Shown here: one piece after another, positions 21,871 to 33,500 of the stretch
Position numbering within the stretch: the stretch's first letter is position 1
Layout of the letters: each line of letters opens with the position of its first letter
Assembly: GCF_027942865.1 (NCBI RefSeq)
Contig: NC_134529.1
Span: 20,314,467-20,378,466 of the forward strand
Source of the DNA: Odontesthes bonariensis
Lineage: Eukaryota; Chordata; Actinopteri; Atheriniformes; Atherinopsidae
Reading direction: 5' to 3'
Length of the DNA: 64,000 nt
Translations under genes and position numbers: made by a program
The notes under the pieces: generated by a model
Seen by the model: only the letters and a program-made list of their open reading frames with translations
The model's database searches: none
What the model was told of the DNA's origin: nothing

Positions 21871-23226
21871 GTTTACTGCGACTAAAGTAAATGTTGGGCA
21901 AAGGGCAAAAAAAGACTGTAAAGCTAAAATAGACACCTGCTGAAACATGTCAGACCTTATTAGGGGAAGTTGGAACAGCTCAGTAACAGGATTGGGCATA
22001 GATATCGCACCCCAGAAAGGCAAAATTTTCCTTATGTTCACCTTAAATCTGAAGGTAACGCAAATCAGCGAGCATAAGTGCGTGACATCACAAGAAGAAA
22101 CTTGAAACTGCGACTGTAAAAAAGGGATGAATGAGAATGTTGTCAGGTAGATGTGCTCTTTAATTGACCATCTTTTACTCAAAAACAAAAAAAGTTTAGA
22201 TTTCTATGTCCGATGAAAGAATTCCCATTTCAATCCACCACTGAGTTGACTCGATTCTTCAAGCACACTTATCACTCCTTCGATCTCCTGTGAAACAGTT
22301 CCCAAATAGATCTCAGAGTTTGTTGCATGCAAGGAGGCCCATTTGGTGGTGTCATCTCTGGTGTGCCGTTCCGTCTGCACCAACATTGTCTTTGGACGGT
22401 GGAGTGAGGCAGCCTGGGGCCCCCTGCACGCTGAGCCAGACTACTACTGCCACTGCCACCGCCGTGGCTGCGTTTCAAAGGTACACTGTGAAACCAAAGA
22501 GATGGAGACAGGAGCAGAAATGGGGAGAGTTGGGGAAGCTGTTTTGCATTATTCCAAGACATAATAGAGCCAATCTAAGTGTGTGTACACATGCTGAAAG
22601 GGAGATCTACACCATCTCCATATGTTTTGTTAAGGCTCAGATTGGGAACATTCTCGGGATTTCCCTGAATATGGATTGCGTGGAAAAAGCTCCTGCTGGT
22701 TTCAGGTTTGCATTCTCAGCGTTCTCAGCCATGTCTAGCAATTATAATAATGAACTCCGGAGGAGCAGCGGGACCCAGACACCCAGGGAAATTAGCATAA
22801 TGTCCTGCATGCACGGGAGAGACATCAGCACAGAGGCAGGCTCATTTAAGAGGGGCCGGTACGGAGTTTATGTCCCAGTTAAATTTGATGGTTGAACATG
22901 ATGCCAGCGATGATGTACACTTGATTTTTATACCAGGTTGTAAGTAGTTTTGCAGCAGCAAAGCAGACTGCTCTTTCTTCGGTATATTATGCAATCAGCG
23001 GAGGGTATACAAACAAGAGTTTTTAAGGGAACAACAGCAATTCATTCGAAAGATTGTGCACACACACACACACACATGTAGACAGCTGACAGCCCAATAC
23101 AAACTGTTTACTTGACCTCTACAAATGTTTCAGAGGAGCAGCTCAGGCGGGAAGTGATCCTCAAGGGCCTCATACCACTCAGAGAGCTGTATATCTCTTC
23201 CTATGTTTCCGTCTCCACTAACAAGG

Positions 23227-23228
<2 letters not shown>

Positions 23229-23291
<63 letters not shown>
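23229..23291. repeat. (GT)n microsatellite
   Basis: About 63 bases of uninterrupted GT repeat, the longest dinucleotide repeat in the window. Confidence 0.97.
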
Positions 23292-23293
<2 letters not shown>

Positions 23294-24582
23294 TGATTTC
23301 TGCCTTTAAACAGGAATCCGTGCATCTTGATTTCTCATTTATTCCCAGGATAAACTCCAGTGTGGGCCTCAACTGTTGAATCAGCATCGACCTCCCTGAA
23401 CCTTGATGACATCTGTGCTTCACAATTGGCTGCGGGCCAGCTTAATGTCTCAAAGGAAGACTACCTTTGAGCTCAGTTTATGCCCACAATGCAAAAAAAA
23501 ACAAAAACTTGAAAGTGATTTTAATTTGGTCAAGGTCCCACCCTTGAGATTTTCAAACCGTGACAACAATAACTGTGTACTTTGGCGCACTCTAGTGGTT
23601 TTTCTCTTTAGCCATAGGGATCTTCTTAGGGCCCACCTATAAGGTTTTCAGCACAGCCAAAGGCAGACTTGATGTGGCCAAGATAGCACTTATTATATTA
23701 GCAGGGCTGTTGCAACACCCCCCATTTTGCCTCTCTCGACTAGAGCCTGCGCAAGAACTTTTCCTCCACAGATGAATGACAGATCTGAAAAGCTGTTCGC
23801 CCTCACAGGGCGGGGGTTGTAAAAGGCAACTTGTCTTTTGACCTGTAATAAAAGAAAAGATCGACTGGCAAACGATCTGCATCCAGGCAGCAGCCCAGAA
23901 CCTCAAAGACACGGAAGGTTGTAAGGCGGCCTCCACCAGAATCCATTCATCACTCGATTAAAGCCTGCCTGTGTCTGTAGCCTTCTTTGGAAACATTTGA
24001 TTCCGTGCAACCATTTGCTGCTAAGTGAAACGCAGTTTGAAGAAAGTGCAGTTATGAAACCTAAAATGCCTACATTTATTGAGTTCTGCCAGTTCAGATT
24101 GTGCAATGTGATACTGCCCACACGGCCTGAAAAGAACAGGGGGAATTACTCTGAAAATCTGTGTGTCAGGACCATGGACAGCGACCAAACACACAAACAA
24201 AAGGCGTCTTTGTCCGAAGCCTTCGCTTCATGTCAGTGTTTCAAATTATACACCATCTCAGCTGTCAAAAAATGGCAAATCTGTTGCAGCACAACTGAGT
24301 GTATAGAGCATAAGACAGGATAAACTGCAGCTCTGTGCCAAATATTCATGCGAAACAGGCCTTTTCCATAGGTTTCAGCCAGGCAATAAAATTTCAAAAA
24401 TGTGGGCAGGGGGCCCATCTTCTCCTGAAAGGAAGCATGAAGGAGCTCTATATGTCCCTGCTGTCAGATGAAGGGCTGTGAAAACTTTATCAGGCAAGTG
24501 TCAATTGAAGAATCAGTGGTCTGGCGATTCAGATCGGTAATCACTAAATGACACCCAACTCGGGTGTCATTTGGACTTGGTT

Positions 24583-24620
24583 CAACTCGGTTTATTCGTA
24601 TTGTGCCAATTCACAAAAAG
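24583..24620 (-). mobile_element. L2-type LINE/SINE 3' tail fragment, antisense
   Basis: GGTTTATTCGTATTGTGCC followed by AATTCACAA is a diverged antisense form of the teleost L2-type 3' end (GGCGCTATATAAATAAA class). Little else of the element can be recognised. Confidence 0.35.
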
Positions 24621-25069
24621 AAAAGAGAAAGTAAACAAGTTCAAAACGAGCAGTGGTGTGGTGGTGCCCGGAGAAGTGGGCGTATTTATGAATTCTGACA
24701 TTTTGTTTTCTTTGTGCGTCTACGTTTGTTTTGTTTGTTTGTTTTTTCCAAGCAGCTTGTCGGGCAAAACTCTCTCTGTTACAAACAATAACATCTAATA
24801 GCACTTTGCCATATTTGTTGATCCAAAAATGGCCAAGTAGGATTTCCACATTTTCACCTATCATTTTGCTGCTTCAGTTTTAGTTTTTAATCAAAGGTCT
24901 GAACCTTGTACATTGACCTGGCCATCAAAACCGAGGAAAATAAATTCAATTGAAGCATATTGCTGAACTTATTGCACACCAGAGAGGATTTAGAAGTGGG
25001 TTAATCTATAATGAGAAATAATCAATTGGCTGTACCCATGTAAACCCTGCACTGCACCTCTTTGACACA

Positions 25070-25215
25070 GTCCAATTCAATCCTGTTACTCTAATGCAAT
25101 TCAATCAACCTCATTGTAAGCATGTTCAGACTGATTCATTGCAATCCAATTCAGTCTAATGCATTTACAGTCCTGTTCAGTATAATTTGTTCTAATCCGA
25201 TGAAGTTTAATCCCT
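25070..25215. repeat. Degenerate CAATTCAATC-type tandem motif
   Basis: Variants of (C)AATTCAATC/CAATCCAATTC recur at irregular spacing (near 25071, 25098, 25143 and 25156). The stretch resembles the decayed ATTCA-rich tail of a teleost LINE or SINE. Confidence 0.4.
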
Positions 25216-25379
25216 TGTTATTGTGTTCATATACTGGCAATTCAGAGTCAATCCAGAGATCAGGTTGGGGCTTTATGGAAAATCCACCATATAACCATGG
25301 CTATATGGGAATGCCAGGCGAAAAGAGGGATGAAGGATGCCCGCCATTGTGTCTGGTTCTGCTTTAAACATTCATCCTC

Positions 25380-25560
25380 TCTGTCTCCAAGGATCATAAC
25401 GCGTGTTGGAGGCAGGTTTTATGGTTTATGACTGGAAAATAAAATGCAGCGTGTTTCCTGCAGGCGAGGCGATGATTTACAACTATGAATGATAAAGTGA
25501 GCGCCCGCTTGACAGTGCTGGTGTGTGAGGGCTGCCGAGGATCCAGACATGTCCGACATG
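25380..25560. promoter_or_regulatory. Candidate conserved non-coding block
   Basis: A GC-balanced, non-repetitive stretch with caudal/HOX-like TTTATGG cores and paired AT-rich motifs (GGTTTTATGGTTTATGAC near 25412). It has no open frame of interest. It could be a distal element of runx2 or clic5; this is inference only. Confidence 0.2.
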
Positions 25561-26549
25561 TGGATGCGAGTGTAGTTGTAAAGTGAGTGTGGTCACCTCA
25601 GTGCGGTTATATACACTGGAACGCAGCACAGAGAGAAAAGTTCTGGCTCACTGGTAGGTATTAATACCTGACATCATCATCTCACATAATTAGCACAGTG
25701 TCCACATCCTTCTCCAGCGACCGAGGATTATTTCATGTGGTTCACAACTGGAACTCAAGCTCCAACCAGTAAATCCAACCAAAAGCAAAAGTACCTCTGG
25801 GCTCTGCTGTCTGCAGACATGGTTACTCACTTGAGCGACTCTTCGCCAAAAAACACAGTCAGATATGTTTATTGTTATCTTCTGCCTAATTTTGATCGGA
25901 TATCTTAATCCACATAAAAATGTCTCAGTCAAATGAATCCAAACTCAAACAGTCCATTCTTTGGGCCACAACAGGCCAGTCCCAGCCTCTATGCAACTGA
26001 TCTAAGACGGAGGCCGGTGTGTGCCAAGAACTCTCTCTGGTGAGGTCGTCCGTCTTTTGCCAAAACCGCAGGCGCGCGCCAGGCGGATCAATAATCCCCA
26101 TCAAGCTTTACCACAAGCCACTCAAACCTCTGAGGACAAGCGAGCATAGGAGGGTTGGGGGACCAACAGAGAACCTGATATTCTCTTAGATGCTCTCTGT
26201 CTCAGAGAGGAAAAGATGAGGACTCGTCTTCAGCAGCCCTGTCTCTCTTTTAAACACAATCTCCGGTTACAACTTGGTTCCTGTTCTCTGGTTAGACACT
26301 TCAGGCAGCTCAGATCTTCCCCTCTAAAGGGGTAGTTTTGTACATCAAATGTCAGCCATTAACAAACAAGAAGAATCACAGGAGACAGTGAAGGTAATAT
26401 TTTAGTAGAAAAAAGGTTTGAATCTTTACTGCTATGTTATGTAGAGTGCGTTTTTAGTGTAGGTTGTGCCTGTCTTGTGTCAGTCTTGGTTCTCTAACTT
26501 TTCCAGATGGATACACTATTCGAAAACACATAAGATCAAATGTCTTTTT

Positions 26550-26680
26550 GAGGTTTTTCCCTCCCCATCATAATCAAGTGCTTGCTCCAAGAAAATTGTT
26601 GGATTTTACAATATAAAGTGGCTCGAACTGACTTTTTGTTGTGAATTGGTGCCGTACAAAACTGAATTAAATTATGTTGA
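26550..26680 (+). mobile_element. Degenerate L2-type LINE 3' end
   Basis: AAGTGCTTGCTC, then ACAATATAAAGTGGCTCGA and TTGTTGTGAATTGGTGCC keep the order of the common teleost L2-type 3' terminal sequence, ending in AAACTGAATTAAATT. It is diverged and lacks coding sequence. Confidence 0.5.
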
Positions 26681-26829
26681 CTTTGTCTCTCTTGAGTCTC
26701 TCATCAACTGCTAGCGTCAGGTCCTTCTGAACAATTATTTATTGGACAAAGGCTCAGCATTTTGACTATAATACATTAACTTTACTTCTTCTTTAATATT
26801 AACTTCATTCTTCTCTGTTTGGGGTTGTC

Positions 26830-27010
26830 GTCTCACCAAATGATCTACTTACCTTCAGAATTCACTGCTATAATTCAGAATTCATCGTTCCAAACTGTCC
26901 TCGCCCAGATGCATGTACACAATCCCAGACCATGATACTGCCACAACCATGTTTCACAGATCAAAAAAGGCTCCTAGGATGCAGTGATTTCCTTTTTCTC
27001 TCATCCACCC
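26830..27010 (-). mobile_element. Tc1-like transposase fragment
   Basis: The minus strand reads VKHGCGSIMVWDCVHASGRG then MNSEL, a clear match to the Tc1 transposase catalytic-core segment (KHGGGSIMVWGC type), followed by a stop codon. Only this fragment is recognisable, and its limits are approximate. Confidence 0.6.
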
Positions 27011-29300
27011 ACCAATTCCTTTTATTTTCAACAGTCGTATTTGTCTATGTGGTAAGTCCCCTTCCACTGGAAATCAGGTTTGTTCAGTTTTTACCTTTAA
27101 ACATGTTCATAAGATGCCTTAAAATGTTACAAGAAATATCATGAGCAAAATCAGAGAGCCACTGAAAAGTCTCAGAAAAGTCAGGTCAGACAGCTTGGAT
27201 GTGCTACATAGACTGTTTGGAGGGACCAGCACAAACCGATTTGAACTACTTGTGTGGTGGGATGCACTGTGCAGATAATTTGCTGCAAGGAATAGATAAG
27301 ATGAAAGGCTTGCAAGCTCAAGAGAAGTTAGTACAGACCAGGTGGAGAACACAGACGAATCAAAGCTGAGTGAAGAGTCGTAGGAGGCAAGAGGGTTGCT
27401 CCTAGCTCCTGGTCTAATGGTATTCAGCTAACTGCAGAAGGCACTAGCCTCCGGAGTGCTGGGCTACATAGAGTCTTGATAGGATAGGAATCAGGCTAAT
27501 CTGGCAGCTAGCATAGCAAACTGTCGACACACAACAGAACCGAGGCCAAGCTAAAAGCCAGCTCTTGCACAGTGTAAAAGCTTACCATTCTACCATAACT
27601 TTACGGCTATTTTCATAGCAGAGCTCGCACTATCACACACAGCAAACTGAGCTCAGACTACTAGATTTATTCTGAAATATTTCCATTTCCCTCGTCTGCC
27701 ATTGGTCAGAAAAAGAGCAGGCATTGATTCTTCTTTTAGGCACAAAAAATACACCAGATAGAAACGCTTGAAATACTTCTGTTCTACAGTAATTTAATTA
27801 AATAAACTGGGGGTGCAGATATAGCAAACTTCGGGCAGCCTCGTTTCTTTTTCTCTTTTTTATGTTTTTATTCCTACAGGGCTTCAATAATGCTTTTTTG
27901 TATTCATTAAAAGGGACAGGGAGGAAAACTAAATTTCTCCTCAGGCTGAAACATATGCAGCGTGACTCTCCCAGGTACAAAATATCTACGGTAAGCAGAA
28001 TTTGACTTGCTGTTGCACGGGCACTGAGGGCTATATGGCAGCATTTCTTAAACTATGGGTCTGGGTCTTAATTGGATCACAGGGTTGTTTCTGGTAGGTC
28101 CTCAAACGTCAAACGCGCCAGTTTGTTTTAATCAGCCCAGGTCTCAAAGCAAGACCCAATTTATACAATTTATGCCTGAGCTGAAAAGGTTTACTAAACC
28201 TGGCCATAAAAGTGCGCTGTGTGTGAGTCCCTGTCAGCCTATATGGTGGCCAAGCCAAGGCCAGCAACTGGTAGATCCACTGGGAGTGTAATAACAGATT
28301 AATGTGGCGTGCCAGGCCCCATGACCAGACGTGTTTGACGTTAATGCTCCACTGTATATTATCCAGCTTGCAGAAATGTTGGATGTGAGCGATGGGATCC
28401 AAGGACAGGGATGTTTAGGTACTAATTACCAAACAGCAAGGCACAAGTCTCGCTCCATATTTCCTTACTCCTGTGGAAACACTAGGCAGGCTCCATTTAT
28501 TTTCTTTGACTGTTGTTTCTGGCAAGTCCGCGTCTCAGTAAACACCACTCGCCCACCATTGTAAATCCGACAGGCGCAGATCTTTCAAGTTAGACTCCTT
28601 TGAGGAAAAATGGAGACAGATCGGATGGCGGCGCTCGGGTTTTCCGTCTTAATGAGAGAGTGGAGAAGAGGGATGGCGTTTGATCCTTGGCATGGAAGCC
28701 TCTATTTAAGCCTGTCAGCGGTCATCACTCTCTCTGTGTTATGGATGGAAAAACAAACCTGCACCACTGGATTTGATCAGCTCAGTCAGACACACTTAAC
28801 CCTTTTGAGGACCAGGTTCCTGCAGCACCTTAGCCGTGGCAGAGAGAGACCTCTCAACCCCCGCCTTCTGGACAACCTGCAAAAGCATCAGTGTTGACTG
28901 ATCATCTCGCTGGGAATGAAAAGGAAAAGGCAGAGGCAGATCTGTGAAAATATTATTTTATTTGTGGACCTTTGCAATGAGCAAGCCTCTCAGTCATCAT
29001 GCTCCAATTTCATATCATATGTTTGTCCAAACCACACAAGAGCCTTATGGCTCTTCAAGGAAGTCTTGCTATAGTCGCAGCCTGACATCAAGCCAAAGAC
29101 GATAAGCCCCGAGACAAGTTTCCACTCTCCTCTGCGTGGACACTGATACTTTTGAACTTTAACTTTTAGGCTGCAGATGGTGATAGACTCATCAGAGCGG
29201 AGGAAATATCCTTCTGTTAAAGGGCTGGAGGGCAGGGCTCCTGACCATTGTGGACCTGGCCTGGAAGACGCTTTTCATCGCAGCACTAATGGCTCTGCCT

Positions 29301-29314
29301 AATCAGGCCTGATT
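29301..29314. other. 14-bp perfect palindrome
   Basis: AATCAGGCCTGATT is its own reverse complement and sits in non-repetitive DNA between runx2 and clic5. It may be a paired homeodomain-type site; function is unknown. Confidence 0.4.
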
Positions 29315-30411
29315 GGGGCTGCTAAATAAATAGTCTGTCCATTTATAATATCATGTGGTAACTTAAGACAAAATCAATACCCAGACTGAACACTAATAGC
29401 TAGAGGCAAAAGAAATGTCTTAGCTCTGGCTGTAATACATTTGTCAGAATGAGTCCATCAATGACATTGGCATGGATTTCCGATTCTTCCATATAGAGGC
29501 ACATAGCTGAGGAGTTTTCATATTCTAACGTTTCTACATCAGGTTTTACAAAAATGAAATGCATGCAAGCAGTGCCGACACAAACTTTGTTTCGAATTTG
29601 TTATAAAGCCCTCATCAGCCAGGATTTGTTCTTTTAAAATCAGCGTTTACACTTATTCTCTCTAAAAAAAGAAAAATTCAAACTTTCTTAAGCAGGAGTG
29701 AATCTCAAGACACACATAAGCAAGAGCAAACAAAAAAAACCAAAAAACTACAACACCTACTTTAATGAATGACGATCGGAATGAAACAGCAGATTGGAAT
29801 GGCGGAGTTCGGCAAACATTTAGCATTAATCATCAATCACAGATGAAACAAGGTGTCTCCCCAGGAGCCAGAGCTCGATAATAAACACTGGAGGCAGACT
29901 AGACTTTTGTGGGCTTGGGAATAAATAAAGAGAACGACCTTGACATCAGCAGCTAGTAAAACGTTTGGCCGTGTGGTGAAGTATGTATGAAAGAGAGCTT
30001 TGTGTTATGAGAAATAAATACAGACAGACACAATCATGTTTGAATGAAAAGAGTTATGTCAAAAGTTTCACAGCAGCGATGTTTGAGGCTGCTTCGGAAT
30101 CAAGCTAAATGAATTTGATTTATCTTCTGCTCCACCTCTGTTTTGCCATGTCTGCGCATGTGATTGAAATACCATATACAGCGATCACTGAAGTGCTGCA
30201 ATTCAACACATCTGGAGCTGGAAAGAGACATCTGACCTGTTTGCAGTGACAGACAAAAAAAAGCTGAGATTTGTGAAACTGCTACTGAAGATAACTTGAA
30301 AGGACAGTCACATGTACTGTATTTTCAGAGATGATGCTGTTTTTTTTTTGTTTTTTTTGTTATGCTTTGTGTCGCTAGTTTATTTTGTTGGAGCACAGCT
30401 CAGTTAGCGAG

Positions 30412-30576
30412 TTACTTGGCCAGTCTCCTCGCCACGTCTTTGTAGGCAACCTCGATCTCTGCGTCAGCAGCACAGGTGTTGGTGAACTCATCGCACGCGT
30501 AGGCGTTCTTCAGGTACCGCCACACCCCTGTCATGTCCGATGGGATGTCGTAGTTGCGGTACTTCTTAGCAACGAT
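30412..30576 (-). CDS. clic5: clic5 last coding exon
   Basis: Encodes [19 protein letters not shown] through DVARRLAK and a TAA stop (30412-30414). The acceptor reads ctcctag on the minus strand. A TTTATT (antisense AATAAA) lies only 28 bases past the stop, but a longer 3' UTR is more usual. Confidence 0.94.
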   Translation of the reverse strand: MVAKKYRNYDIPSDMTGVWRYLKNAYACDEFTNTCAADAEIEVAYKDVARRLAK

Positions 30577-33500
30577 CTAGGAGAGATGGCAAAGTTGTAG
30601 CCGTGAGGACAAAAACCACACCCCCTGAGGAAGAGTCACAGCTTATAGTGAGGTTCAGTGGCATCGAGTATTTTGTTTTTGTCCCTTTGCTTGTTTTATT
30701 GCTTTTTAAGCTTATACATTTAAGGCAAAATGGCCAATCTGTTCTGTACATTTAAGTTATTGGGAGTCTCTACAAGTGACACTGCTGAAGCATGGCATGC
30801 TATAAGACAAGATGTTTTGTGCTTTATAAAGAAGAAAAGAAAGACAGGACAACTGCATGTACTCTGGCCTTTTCATCAAACTTCAGTGAATGGCAGAGAA
30901 AGCTTTATCTTTTTCATTCTAAACGACTGATACAGAACATATCTGAAAATGAATTATCATTGATATTAATTTAGCAATAGTTCAATCAATTAACCAGTTT
31001 CCTTAAGTGAGTCAGTGTTGTCCATAGTGGAAGGTAAATGGGTACATTTATTCATATACGGTGCATTTGTAGAATTTTTTGAGGCACTTGTACGCCACGT
31101 GGCTGTTTCCATTAATGCCGCCTTTCCACAGTGTGTCAGAGGCAAAGAGTTTACTTTCTACTCCATCACATTTATTCTACAACTTTAGTTACTTGTTCGT
31201 GTTAAAACAAAGAATTTATAAAGATATGACAGGGTTTTATAATACAACACATTATTCACGATTAAACCAGTAGTTACAGGACTATACGAGTACTGAAGTA
31301 CTCGCTGTACTTTGCTGCTAAGTATTTTCATTTCTGGTTTTTACTTTTGCCTATTTTTACATTACTGTATAGATACTGAGCTGAAGATCTGAGTAGGCGT
31401 TCTCCCTTCTGCCACTGTATTCTCTATACTTTATGAGCACAATACTTTAAATCTAGCTACATTCGTTCTGGTTTTGAAGAGGAAAAATCATGAAGCAAAC
31501 GCAAACAAAAATGCTTCAACTCTATCTCACAGCACCTGAATCTCCGTTATCATCATAAATATCTGATGTGTAGTGAATTGTAATATTTTCGTGCCACCTA
31601 AAACTGTATCAGTAGCCTACAGGAATGATGTTAGTTCAGAACAACCCACTGTGACTTCAGTGCCTTGTAATGATAAAAGAGCCACAGCTAACGTTAGCTT
31701 AGCTGTCCAATCATTAGCAAGATGGAAGGTGATTAAAATTAGCATTCGTAACTCAAACAAATATGCTTGATTTGTATATTTCATTTTATAAAGTTAGATA
31801 GCTGACCGTCAGAGTTGACTTATATTGACATATTAGACAGTATTTTTTTTTCTTCCTTTATTTGTCTCATCTATTCAACAAGGAGGAAGCTGGCCCATTT
31901 TGTGGGACGAAGACCATCTTCAGGATTCCAGGATCCCTTTCCTTGACCAATTATTGTCGTGTGTGTCTCCGTTTAATCTTGTTGAATTGCAAGTTGCCAT
32001 GTAAATGGTGTGCTGTTTGTGCAGTTCCTCTGACAAAAACGGATAGATGACATAGATGTTTTTAAGTGCAGCGTATGGGGTTTATATAAGGTTATATAGC
32101 TGCTCTGTCAAATAAACTGCTGTAGCATTCCCATGTCTGTAGAACATCACACTTTATGTGCAGCATGAGAAGAAAAAAAAGAACCGACAAATAGTGTGCT
32201 TCGGCATGATGGGAAAAGAAATGTTAATACTGTTCTTCATTTTAAATTGTGCTAAAACTGTCGTAGTCGGTTTTCTGGTAATTCTTCCTTGGTATGGTAA
32301 GGTAACCGTTTCCAATATCCCTTTCAATTACAGTTAATTGGGAAATAAACATTTCCCCGTGCTGGTCTAACGAAATTAAGCACTTTTCCACTCTGTCCTT
32401 ACCTTGACTATGTGCAGTTTGGGCAGCAGGTTGCAGTCAGCTAGGGTGAGCTTGTTACCGTCCAGGAAGCTTCGGTTGGAGCCCTTCTCCTCCTCCTTAC
32501 TGTTAGCGTCAATCTCATCTGGTAAGGGGCTGTTGAGATAGTCGTCAAGCTTCTTCAGGGCCTTGGTTAAACCTGCCTTGAGACCTAAACACACAAGTAA
32601 AAGAAACAAATACACATAGGCTGATACAACACTGTTAAAAAGTTAGAGCGACATGACATTTATGGCAATAATCTCACTAGGTGGCAGCAAATCAAAATAC
32701 AGCTCGTGAGTCAAGCCCCTTAAACAATGGACTCTGCTACTACCTAGTGGAGAAACATAATAATGACTGTCATGCAGTTTTTCCCATCTTGTTCTGTTGT
32801 GCACGTAAATGGGAGTTCAAATGGTATAAAATGAGCAGCCCACCGTCGTTGGCCTCAGGTTTGGTGTTTTTGATGAAGGCTGAGAACTTGGCAAAGATGT
32901 CATTTCCAGCTGTATTGGACTCTCTCTGCCTGGCAGCGAGTCTGGGATACCTGAGCAGACACGGGGACAGAGGCAGGAGATGCAGTCAGAGCAAAGCATC
33001 TGGATGGCATTAACACCTGGGCCGGAGCTCAAACTCAAACCTAAAACATGTTACACACTCGCACTAAGTTGGCCGCCCGCCCCCTTAGCTCTCTCACACT
33101 AAGGTCCATTTATAATGTAAAAAACTTTACAGGCAATAAAAGAAAGATTTAGTTAAGCTGACATTTTTCTCTGCAAGTGCTCTCACACTGGCTCTGAGGT
33201 TCTTTTTGAACAGACAGTAACAAAAAATAACAAAAGACACGAAACTTGACTTGACTTTGTTAAAATTAGATTAAAGGCCGACGCTGTTGGAAGTGAAGCT
33301 TTCAGCATAGCTTTTTTCTATGTTTTAAGGTGCAAAAGCACCTGAGACACGCCAGCACCAGTTCATGTAAGATTTACATCCACAATAAACAATAAATAGT
33401 TTCTGTATCTTAATCAAATGCATCACTCTTTCACTTGACTTAATAGTTTCCTTTTCCCTTCAGCAATGTGGCTGAAAAGAAATAAATCCAACCAAAAGCA

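Larger units (their letters stand above)
20756..30411. other. runx2-clic5 intergenic region
   Basis: The two genes converge here, so this interval should contain the clic5 3' UTR at its right end; a TTTATT (antisense AATAAA) at 28957-28962 is one candidate end. No additional gene was recognised. Open frames up to about 200 codons exist but lack family features or conserved splice structure. Tc1 and L2-type repeat fragments are listed separately. Confidence 0.5.

Noticed and set aside
22290-22895. 201-codon plus-strand open frame
   Set aside because: It has no recognisable domain, has a Thr/Ala dinucleotide-like stretch, and lacks splice or family context. Its length is within what chance allows in 64 kb of vertebrate DNA.
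23130-23423. 97-codon minus-strand frame with a Thr-His repeat
   Set aside because: It is the translation of the GT microsatellite.
32681-33013. 110-codon plus-strand open frame over clic5 exon 4
   Set aside because: It is antisense to a verified clic5 exon with family-typical splice sites.
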